Assembly: GCA_034409055.1 (NCBI GenBank)
Contig: DAOUMU010000106.1
Location: 1-22,336, forward strand
DNA length: 22,336 nucleotides
Direction of reading: 5' to 3'
Source of the DNA: DAOUMU01 sp034409055
GTDB taxonomy: Bacteria; Chloroflexota; Anaerolineae; 4572-78; J111
Shown: positions 15,558-22,336 of the stretch, piece by piece
Numbering within the stretch: the stretch's first letter is position 1
How the letters are laid out: each line of letters begins with the position of its first letter
Position numbers and translations under genes: made by a program
Notes under the pieces: generated by a model
The model's input: only the letters and a program-made list of their open reading frames with translations
What the model was told of the DNA's origin: nothing
The model's database searches: none

Positions 15558-15586
15558 AGTATAATGTATCGGATATAATCGGTCAA
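15558..15586 (-). promoter_or_regulatory. Promoter of the antitoxin-toxin-ADP-ribosylhydrolase operon
   Basis: On the minus strand TTGACC (15586-15581) and TATACT (15563-15558) are separated by exactly 17 bp, about 47 nt before the antitoxin ATG. The spacer holds a small dyad, TATC-C-GATA, which could be the antitoxin operator. It is one of the best promoter matches in the window. Confidence 0.6.
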
Positions 15587-15606
15587 GCAGCAGAAGAGCC
15601 AGGACC

Positions 15607-16884
15607 CTATTCTATCGCCCGATATTCTTCAGAGGCGATGTCACTGCGGCCGTCGGGGTTGGTGACCACTAAATCGTAATCGCCTCGTTGCAGGGTGTCA
15701 GCCCGGATAATGGCCTCAAAACTGGTGTCTGTGCGAATATCACCCAGGTCCAGTTCCACCTTTGATCCCCCATCGGTGGCTTGAAGCTCAACCTTAAAGC
15801 CGGGCTCGTTGGGTCTAAAATTTCTACCCTGAACGGTCAGTTCAATCTCTGCCGAGATTTTACCTGAGGTGGGGGTGAAGCGGATAATATCGGGCGCGGG
15901 AGCGGGGGTATCGGTCGGGCGATCGGCCGTTGGACCGATGGTGTAGGCTGACGGCTTCACGCCGGCCCGATCATTGGGATTAGTGACGACCAAATCATAA
16001 TTGCCCAGGGGCAGGTCGGGGGGCACAATGGCTTCAAAACTCGTATCGGATCTGGCCTGACCGAGTTTAAGTACGACACTCTGCGGCCCCTTAAGCTCAA
16101 CTTTGAAGCCAGACTCTCTCGACCTGAAATTTTTGCCCAGAACGGTGATGATGACTTCATTCTCGGCCGTGCGTTCATCCACCCGATTGGGAGTGACGCT
16201 ATCAATTTGCGGTCTAATCGGCGTAGGCGTTCGGGTGAGGGTAGGCCCCGGTCTTTGAGTGGGGCTGGGCGTATGGGTCACTGTTGGGGTCGGCGGGGTA
16301 AAGGGTAAGTAAATGATTTGGCCAACCTGCAGGGTGAACGAGTCTAAACAATTGACTTGTTGTAGGTCAAACACACTGGTGTTGGTTCGGGTCGCCAGTG
16401 AATTGAACGTGTCCCCCGGTTGCACCTCGTAAGTGACCCAGTCTGGAGGTGGCTGGCAGACGCCGCTCGTCGCTTCAGGGGGAGGGGCTGGCGGAGGGGT
16501 GGGAGTAACCACAATAACCAGGGGCGTTGAGGTGGAGGTGATCGTTGGGGGTACGGGAGTGTCGGTGGAGGTAGCAGGAGGAGGTGGGGGCGTCGTGGGT
16601 TCTGTGGTGACAGATGGTGTTGTAGGCGTGGCCGAGGGGATATCAGTCGGTACGGGGGTGGGGGTAAGGGTATCGAGCACAGGGACTGGCGTATGACTGG
16701 CCGTAGGGGTTGGACTGATCACGGCCACGGGGGTTGGTTCCTCTCTCGGCAGGTCTTGGGCTGCCAAAAATAGAGCGATGACGACCGTCAGGATCACCAC
16801 GATCAACGTACCAGCGGCAATAGCCACCCGCCGAAAGGAAGAAGCGGCTTCGTTTCCATTGGCTGAAGGTGTTGGAGTAGACAC
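15607..16884 (-). CDS. Membrane-anchored LysM protein with two IPT/TIG-like domains
   Basis: A 425-residue protein with a short cytoplasmic tail, one membrane helix at about residues 20-42 (VAIAAGTLIVVILTVVIALF) and then a long Thr/Pro linker. A LysM domain follows at about 148-192 (YEVQPGDTFNSLATRTNTSV ... LQVGQIIYLP), which binds peptidoglycan. After a second linker come two similar beta-sandwich repeats, about 218-312 (IDSVTPNRVDE...VLGKNFRSRESGFKVEL) and 330-424 (IIRFTPTSGKI...VQGRNFRPNEPGFKVEL). Both end in NYDLVVTNP or DYDLVVTNP and resemble IPT/TIG Ig-like folds. The start is GTG 16884 with GAGG 9 nt before it. It begins 15 nt after the kinase stop, so the two are very likely co-transcribed. 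It may hold the kinase module to the cell wall or be its output; that is inference. Confidence 0.82.
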   Translation of the reverse strand: MSTPTPSANGNEAASSFRRVAIAAGTLIVVILTVVIALFLAAQDLPREEPTPVAVISPTPTASHTPVPVLDTLTPTPVPTDIPSATPTTPSVTTEPTTPPPPPATSTDTPVPPTITSTSTPLVIVVTPTPPPAPPPEATSGVCQPPPDWVTYEVQPGDTFNSLATRTNTSVFDLQQVNCLDSFTLQVGQIIYLPFTPPTPTVTHTPSPTQRPGPTLTRTPTPIRPQIDSVTPNRVDERTAENEVIITVLGKNFRSRESGFKVELKGPQSVVLKLGQARSDTSFEAIVPPDLPLGNYDLVVTNPNDRAGVKPSAYTIGPTADRPTDTPAPAPDIIRFTPTSGKISAEIELTVQGRNFRPNEPGFKVELQATDGGSKVELDLGDIRTDTSFEAIIRADTLQRGDYDLVVTNPDGRSDIASEEYRAIE

Positions 16885-16899
16885 GTTTTTACCTCGCTT

Positions 16900-19773
16900 T
16901 TAGAGTGGACCTAGCGAGTCGGAGTTAAGATCGAGCGGAGGAATATCCACTTCCAACCAGGGGTCATCAAACTGCTCGCTGATTGGTAAGAGGAAATGGA
17001 AAATCGAGCCCTCGCCAATTTCAGTTTCTACCCATATACGCCCCCCATGGGCTTCAACCAGCGATTTGACAATAGCCAGGCCTACCCCGGTTTCCCCCAG
17101 TCCTTCGATCAAGGGACGTTCTGCCCGGTAAAATCTTTCAAAAACCCGGTCAAGGTCCTTTTCGGCGATCCCACCGCCCGAATCACGGATTGATATCTGC
17201 AAGAAGGGGGTGGTTTCCTCTTCAGCAGCGGTTGCGGTGCTTTCTTCATAGGCAGCAGATATCTCGATGGTGCCGCCGGCCGGGGTCGATTTGATGGCAT
17301 TGCCCAACAGGTTGCTCATAATTTGGCGCACCGAGTCTGGATCGGCTTCGACCGGGGGCATATCTTCAGGTAAGCTCATGTTGAGCGTAATTTCATTTTC
17401 CTCCAATTGAGCCCTGGCCCCAATAAGGGTATCTTCAATGATTTCGGCCATATCCACCACAGAAGGTCGAATTTCTAATTGACCGGCATCAATGGCCGTG
17501 ACCCCAATTAAATCATTCAGCATAGTCCCCATTCGCTCGATGTTGGCTTTGATGCGTTGCAAAAATTTGCGTTGCATCTCACCAATAACCCCAACCGACT
17601 CGCCGAGCAGTAGATCTGTATAGCCGGTGATAGAAGTCATCGGGGTCCGTAGTTCTTGCGATAGCGAAGCGACAAACTCATCCCTGGCCTGCTGACTTTC
17701 GACCTCGGCGGTGATATCATAAAGAATGGTCACGGTGCCCTCTTTGCCATCACCATCAGAAGAGGCCATAGGGCTAATCGTGGCCCGTAGAATGTGATCA
17801 CCCACCTTCAAGGTGGTGGTCACCATGGGTTCGCTTTGAGATTTTATCTGTTCCACGGCCTTGTGCCAGCGTTCATCCTCACAAATGGACGTAAGTTCGC
17901 TACCAATCAGTTTGGTATGACTCGGGGCAAGCATATTCACTGCGGCCGCGTTGGCCCGATTAATTTTGTCGTGGACATCACCAATGATCACGCCGCAACT
18001 CAAATCCTCCAGGGGAGCGCTGACCTCAGCACTGGATAGAGTGGCCGGTACCGGAGCAGCTTGTTGGGCCCGGGAGCGAGCTTGTTTTAAGGCCCGGGCC
18101 AATTTACGGGCCCGCTTGTTGGCAGCCGTGAGAGCCTCATTCAACTGTTTAGTTTCGGCCGTGTCTTGCTCCAACTGTTCGATGTTCTCCAATAAGTTCT
18201 CGCGTTCCGCTTTCAATTCTGCCAACCGTTTTGTCTGTTCATCAAGCTCGGCTGACAAATTTGTAATTTGTTTATCCTTCTGGCTCGCTTTTTCAATCTC
18301 TACTTTAGCCCGCTCTATAGCCTTTTCTAATTTGGCCACCCGCGCCCGAGCTTGCTTGAGGGTCTCTGCATTGGCTTTTTCGGCTGTTTCATACTCATAC
18401 AGCCGTTGAGCAAAGAGAGACACCTCCTCACGACTCTTCTTTAGCTCAGTTTCCATCGCCGCCCGGCGTTTGCCCGCCTCTAATTCCTGGTTACGCAGAG
18501 TCCAGGATAATTGCTGGGCCTTGGCTGAAGCCGCCGCATATTCCTTGGCATGATCAATAGAAATGGAAATCTGGTCGGCCAACGTTTTGCAGAGCTGAGC
18601 CTCGGTCGTGGTAAAAACGCGCTTTGAAATGGCATTGCCCAGGATAAGCACCCCAATCGGCTCACCCTCTTTTAGGAGCGGCTGAATAAGTAGGGGGCCA
18701 ACGTCGTGGGCACCCATAAGGGTAAAGAGCAGTCGAATCTGGTTGTTATCTTGATATTCGTCAATCTGGACTTGATATTTTCGCTTGATGGCATGCTTGA
18801 TCGCCTGCTGATCGTTCAAAGGAAAGCTGACAGATTCGCCCCGCCCTTTACGGCTGGGGTTGTAGATAGAAACCAGCCGAAGCTGAGACATGTCATCACC
18901 GTTGTCTGGCAAGACAATGGCGCATTGATCCGCTTCCAGAGCCTTGGCCACGCTCCGGGCCGCCCCATCTAAGACCATGGATAAGTCGAGTGACGCAGTT
19001 ACCTCCTGCGTCGCCTCAAAAAGACCGATGAGGCCCTTAACTTGATCCAGCGAGGTTTGGCTCAAGTTTTGAAATTCTTGGGTACGGGCAGTAAGGGACT
19101 GGATCGCCCCCTGGTACACAGCCACGGCAAAGAGGGGATAAGCAATCAGTTCGGCAATGCGCACCCAAATCGGGTTATGGGGCACCGGGTAGCTCGAAGC
19201 AGTGAAAATGTGGAGGAGATAGCCCACAAACATAGTGGCAAAGCTAAGCAGGGCGTAGGTGCGTTCGTCATCTATTTTCATAGCGCAGTTAACAGCGCCA
19301 AACAGAACCAGAATGACTTGCCAGCTTACAAAAACAATTTCTGCCCAGCTTTGGTTGAAATTATCACCGTCCCAGAAAGCCGCCGCCAAAAAGTAAAAGA
19401 TAAAGGCGAAAACGGTGTTTATGGCCAGCAAGGTGGTGCCCATAAATCCTTTCTCGCGCAAGAAGGGGGTAAAGCCCCAAATAAGAAATCCCAGGCTAGA
19501 AATTGCCATGACCCGTTCAAAGGGTGGAATCCACAAGGTAACGATCTCAGATGAACTGCTGCCGACCAGCAGCAATAGCAGCAGCATCAAGCGCAGAACA
19601 GTGAGGCTGCCAAAAACAACCGTGAGCCGGCGCGCTCGAAAAGAATCAGTGCGTTGCCATTGCCCCCAGGCAATAACCAGGGCGGCTTCTATGCCAAAAA
19701 GTGTAAATAAATAATAGGCTACAGTTACGGCTTGGCTACCAAGAAAACTAAGCAAAGTTAACAGCCCTCTCAA
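16900..19773 (-). CDS. Seven-helix GAF/PAS sensor histidine-kinase-like protein with Gln in the H-box
   Basis: 957 residues. Seven membrane helices lie within about 15-224, a GAF-like domain at about 245-420 and a long Lys/Glu/Ala coiled coil at about 420-610. A PAS domain lies at about 620-690 (LEDLSCGVIIGDVHDKINRAN), HisKA-like helices at 697-765 and a HATPase_c domain at about 800-930. The ATPase boxes are good: N821/N825 in NLLGNAIKST, DSGGGI (864-869) and GLGETGVGLAIVKS. The H-box reads SLSQELRTPMTSI, with Gln706 (codon CAA) where the phosphorylated His should be. So it probably cannot autophosphorylate in the normal way and may act as an ATP-binding sensor or partner of another kinase. 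No response regulator is adjacent. The start is uncertain: TTG 19773 gives this length, while TTG 19755 lies 9 nt after GAGAGGG. Downstream it is coupled to the LysM gene. Confidence 0.88.
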   Translation of the reverse strand: MRGLLTLLSFLGSQAVTVAYYLFTLFGIEAALVIAWGQWQRTDSFRARRLTVVFGSLTVLRLMLLLLLLVGSSSSEIVTLWIPPFERVMAISSLGFLIWGFTPFLREKGFMGTTLLAINTVFAFIFYFLAAAFWDGDNFNQSWAEIVFVSWQVILVLFGAVNCAMKIDDERTYALLSFATMFVGYLLHIFTASSYPVPHNPIWVRIAELIAYPLFAVAVYQGAIQSLTARTQEFQNLSQTSLDQVKGLIGLFEATQEVTASLDLSMVLDGAARSVAKALEADQCAIVLPDNGDDMSQLRLVSIYNPSRKGRGESVSFPLNDQQAIKHAIKRKYQVQIDEYQDNNQIRLLFTLMGAHDVGPLLIQPLLKEGEPIGVLILGNAISKRVFTTTEAQLCKTLADQISISIDHAKEYAAASAKAQQLSWTLRNQELEAGKRRAAMETELKKSREEVSLFAQRLYEYETAEKANAETLKQARARVAKLEKAIERAKVEIEKASQKDKQITNLSAELDEQTKRLAELKAERENLLENIEQLEQDTAETKQLNEALTAANKRARKLARALKQARSRAQQAAPVPATLSSAEVSAPLEDLSCGVIIGDVHDKINRANAAAVNMLAPSHTKLIGSELTSICEDERWHKAVEQIKSQSEPMVTTTLKVGDHILRATISPMASSDGDGKEGTVTILYDITAEVESQQARDEFVASLSQELRTPMTSITGYTDLLLGESVGVIGEMQRKFLQRIKANIERMGTMLNDLIGVTAIDAGQLEIRPSVVDMAEIIEDTLIGARAQLEENEITLNMSLPEDMPPVEADPDSVRQIMSNLLGNAIKSTPAGGTIEISAAYEESTATAAEEETTPFLQISIRDSGGGIAEKDLDRVFERFYRAERPLIEGLGETGVGLAIVKSLVEAHGGRIWVETEIGEGSIFHFLLPISEQFDDPWLEVDIPPLDLNSDSLGPL

Positions 19774-19830
19774 ACTTTAGGTGACAAATTTCTATTGTCT
19801 GTCGCCAGAGGAATAAATTTTAACTGAGCT

Positions 19831-19860
19831 ATTATACCATAATTAGAGAGGATATAACAA
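19831..19860 (-). promoter_or_regulatory. Promoter for the kinase-LysM operon
   Basis: TTGTTA (19860-19855) and a perfect TATAAT (19836-19831) are 18 bp apart on the minus strand, giving a leader of about 50 nt before TTG 19773. No factor-binding dyad is evident between the promoter and the start. Confidence 0.5.
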
Positions 19861-19927
19861 CAACATAAAACGGGACTATTAGGTCATACCAAGTTTCGTC
19901 GCCAGTTAGTTCTTGTTGCACCTTGTA

Positions 19928-19966
19928 GTAGACGCATCCCTATGCGTCTACGGCGGGCATAGGGAT
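19928..19966. repeat. Two mutually exclusive hairpins after the transglycosylase gene
   Basis: GTAGACGCAT (19928-19937) pairs with ATGCGTCTAC (19942-19951), a 10-bp perfect stem with a 4-nt loop. ATCCCTATGC (19936-19945) is also an exact reverse complement of GCATAGGGAT (19957-19966), so the two stems compete for the same bases. It lies 27-65 nt past the transglycosylase stop codon, with no T-run. It may be a terminator, a switch-like structure or a dispersed repeat. Confidence 0.5.
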
Positions 19967-19992
19967 ATCCTGGTCACGTTTTACAACAGAAA

Positions 19993-22336
19993 CTAGTTAT
20001 TGGTGGCGGCTGTGTCTGGCACGCCGTAAATACGGCGATAAGCGGCCAGATTAATGTAGATATTTCTAATATACAGGCGAGACTCCCAAAACGGAATAGA
20101 CTCCACAAAAATGTCCAGATCATCGGAAGTCTTGACCCATTCCAGGACGTGTCCCGGCCCGGCATTATAGGCCGCCAGCGCAGCGAATTGATTCCCATCA
20201 AAGATGCCCAATTGCTGGTTGATATACCAGGTGCCAAACTTTATATTTAAATAAGGTAACCACAGTTGATCAGCATAATAGCGGCCAAAGTCGCCGCGCT
20301 CGGCTACATATTCACCCGTAGCCGGCATAACTTGCATGAGCCCTCGCGCTCCGGCTTTTGATTCAGCCGCCCGTTCAAATAGACTCTCCTGGCGCATAAT
20401 GGCCATAATCAGGGCTGGGTCGAGGTCGTACTGTTCTGCTTCGGCAAAAATAACATCCTCAAAATAGATGGGATACATCAGGCGCTGGATAAAGAGAGGG
20501 GCCTTCTCTGCTCCACTGGCCGGGGAAAGAAAAATTAATCTTGCCGCCGTAGTGATACTTAATCGCCCCATGCCCTGGTCACGAAAATAGATAGAAAGTT
20601 GATACATAGCCACAGGGTTCTCCCACCAATTCTCTTTGACTGTTTCGAATTCAACCAGGGCTTCATCACGTAAACCAATAGCCAGCAAAGCCTGACCACG
20701 CTGGAAAGCCGGGTCGTCAAGGACCTGCGGACTAAGTACACTCAGATTTTTAGTATCAGCCAAACCCAGCCACTCCCCCAGCCAGGTTTCGGCCTCAGTC
20801 TGCTCTCGGCTCAATTTCGCCTGGGAGGGCAGGATCAGGGGTACAGAACCGGGCTGGCTGTTGGTTATTAGCAGGTCACGAGCCCGGAGATGGTAATAAT
20901 CAGTGGTCTGCTGGGCGAGTCGATTCAGGACGGTTTTAGCTTCGTCAATTCGATCCAATATCAACAGCGCTTTAGCTTGCCAATAGCTGCCAAAGCTGGC
21001 CAGGCTGCTTGTGGCGTAGTTTTTGGCCAGATCAGCCCAGATGGCAATGGCCGTTTCGTAATCCTCTTGCATAAAGGCTGCCCGTCCGGCCCAGTAAAGA
21101 GCGTCGTCGGCATAGTCGTTGTTGGGATAGGTGTCGGCCAACTCACGTAAACTGGCGTAGGCTTCGGCCAATAAATCGCCATCCAACTCCAGGCGAGCGG
21201 CGTGCCAGAGCGCTTCACCGGCCAAAGGGTGATTTGGATTTTTGGCCGCAAAATCGCGGAAGGTCGTTTTGGCCCGGCTGATATTATCCTGATTAATGAG
21301 TGCCTGGCCTATTTCAAGATGAGCTTGACCCCAGTTGGGATGGTCAGGATACTCGTCGATCAACTTTTGGAAAGTCATAATGGCGCTGTTGTACCGTCCC
21401 AAGGCTTGCCAGGAGAGCGCCATTAGCCAGATGGCCTCAGCCGCATGAGGTAATGGCGTTGGCTCGACTGATGCCGATGGAGACGTATCGGTGATCGTGT
21501 CGGTGGCGGTCAGGTTTGTGGTGGGGGTGACCGGAGCGGGAGCGGTCAGGAGACTGGACGACGAGGCGGCCAAAGTGGTGGTGGGTACTGGCGTGGTGTT
21601 CAGATAGCGGTCAAAGGCAGCAATAGCCGGCTCATAAGCCCCGGCATGATAGTCAACCAGGCCCCGTTGAAATTCGTCAACCGGCACCTCGGCTTTGACC
21701 AACTCCACCAGGGCTAAATAACTGTCATAGGCCTCTGGATAGCGGTTGACGGCTTCAAGATAACGTTCATAGGCCATGGCGGGGTTACCGGCCGCCAGAT
21801 AAGCTTCCCCGGCCAGGCGCAAAATTTTGGCTCGATAGGCTTCAATCTTGGCCACCTCAAGGATGGCCTCATATTGGGCGATGGCTGCGGTCGGATTGTC
21901 CCGTAACAGCTCCACCTGGGCTATTCCTTCGCGGAGATGACTTTGAAAACCGGGGTCTTCAGTAGAATCAAGGCCAGCCTGGTAAGCAGCAATCGTGTCT
22001 GTATAGGCAGTGGTGTGTAATCCTACGTCGCCAATGCGTTCGTAAATATAAACGTTGATGGGGTCATCGGGAATAATGCTGCCCCGGTAGACCTTAATGG
22101 CTTCCTCGAATTGGCCCGCTTGTTCATAGGCTACCCCCAAATTGAATTGGGCAGCCCGGGTTAACTCATCGCTGGGATATTGTTTAAGGAACAGTTTCAG
22201 GGTAGCGATGGCCGCTGCCGTGTCACCCAGTTGCAATTCGCTGCGGCCACGCCAGTGTAAAGCCAGGCGGTGCTCATTGGGGGTAACATTGGGGCTGGCC
22301 AGGAGAGTATCAATTTCAAGGCGTGCGGTTTCGTAG
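19993..22336 (-). CDS. TPR-repeat soluble lytic murein transglycosylase (Slt-like), 5' end outside window
   Basis: The frame is open to the right edge; 780 residues are visible from YETARLEIDTLL onward, so the TTG at 22236 is not the start. The N-terminal ~580 residues are tetratricopeptide-type helical pairs (QLGDTAAAIATLKLFLKQYP, AQFNLGVAYEQAGQFEEAIK, LEIGQALINQDNISRAKTTF, AALYWAGRA-like units). A Thr/Pro/Ser/Ala-rich insert splits them (about 21470-21600). The C-terminal ~150 residues are the goose-lysozyme-like SLT domain: AIMRQESLF with the catalytic Glu, GARGLMQVMPATG, LNIKFGTWYINQQL and FAALAAYNAGPGHVLEW, then SIPFWESRLYIRNIY. The superhelix plus SLT layout is that of Slt70. It cleaves peptidoglycan to 1,6-anhydro products outside the membrane. 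Its neighbours include a LysM peptidoglycan-binding protein on the same strand. Confidence 0.9.
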   Translation of the reverse strand, partial: YETARLEIDTLLASPNVTPNEHRLALHWRGRSELQLGDTAAAIATLKLFLKQYPSDELTRAAQFNLGVAYEQAGQFEEAIKVYRGSIIPDDPINVYIYERIGDVGLHTTAYTDTIAAYQAGLDSTEDPGFQSHLREGIAQVELLRDNPTAAIAQYEAILEVAKIEAYRAKILRLAGEAYLAAGNPAMAYERYLEAVNRYPEAYDSYLALVELVKAEVPVDEFQRGLVDYHAGAYEPAIAAFDRYLNTTPVPTTTLAASSSSLLTAPAPVTPTTNLTATDTITDTSPSASVEPTPLPHAAEAIWLMALSWQALGRYNSAIMTFQKLIDEYPDHPNWGQAHLEIGQALINQDNISRAKTTFRDFAAKNPNHPLAGEALWHAARLELDGDLLAEAYASLRELADTYPNNDYADDALYWAGRAAFMQEDYETAIAIWADLAKNYATSSLASFGSYWQAKALLILDRIDEAKTVLNRLAQQTTDYYHLRARDLLITNSQPGSVPLILPSQAKLSREQTEAETWLGEWLGLADTKNLSVLSPQVLDDPAFQRGQALLAIGLRDEALVEFETVKENWWENPVAMYQLSIYFRDQGMGRLSITTAARLIFLSPASGAEKAPLFIQRLMYPIYFEDVIFAEAEQYDLDPALIMAIMRQESLFERAAESKAGARGLMQVMPATGEYVAERGDFGRYYADQLWLPYLNIKFGTWYINQQLGIFDGNQFAALAAYNAGPGHVLEWVKTSDDLDIFVESIPFWESRLYIRNIYINLAAYRRIYGVPDTAATNN

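Noticed and set aside
19042..19554. Plus-strand frame of 170 aa inside the kinase gene
   Set aside because: Antisense to the membrane helices and GAF start; composition is that of reversed hydrophobic codons.

Overview
The window (22.3 kb, GC-moderate, genes on both strands) looks like a chromosomal piece from a Chloroflexota bacterium of the Anaerolineae type. This is an inference from style: long Thr/Pro/Ser linkers behind lipoprotein signals or a single membrane anchor, WSPDG beta-propeller and VCBS/LamG remnants, many palindromic intergenic elements and heptamer repeats. No rRNA, tRNA or CRISPR array was seen.

Region A (1-7565, mostly +) is a carbohydrate block. At the left edge a minus-strand gene leaves the window; its 25 visible residues resemble the N-terminus of a tyrosine recombinase. 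Behind it lies only the last ~70 codons of a MalG-type sugar ABC permease, then an intact GH2 beta-galactosidase, an aldo/keto reductase, a NagD/AraL-type HAD phosphatase and a GlpK-like FGGY kinase. The kinase has Asn at two positions where glycerol kinase has acidic residues. It also carries five tandem heptamers inside its reading frame, and a ~20-unit heptamer-like tract lies in its leader.

Region B (7566-9593) is a graveyard: a WSPDG propeller gene that lacks a proper start and stops in mid-repeat, facing a VCBS/LamG pseudogene split over four frame segments, then a ~96-bp hairpin element.

Region C (9594-14078, +) holds a SAM methyltransferase, a lipoprotein that joins an intradiol-dioxygenase-like domain to an M1 metallopeptidase, and an S33-type alpha/beta hydrolase lipoprotein.

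Region D (14103-15586, -) is a compact operon: Phd-like antitoxin, RelE/ParE-like toxin (17-nt overlap), then an ADP-ribosylglycohydrolase, behind a good sigma70-like promoter.

Region E (15607-22336, -) looks like a cell-envelope module: a TPR lytic transglycosylase (continues off the right edge), a seven-helix GAF/PAS histidine-kinase-like protein with Gln in place of the phospho-accepting His, and, 15 nt downstream of it, a membrane-anchored LysM protein with two TIG-like domains. The strongest leads are the His-less kinase with its LysM partner, the dioxygenase-peptidase fusion, the altered FGGY kinase with a possible slippage tract, and the toxin-antitoxin-ADP-ribosylhydrolase operon.
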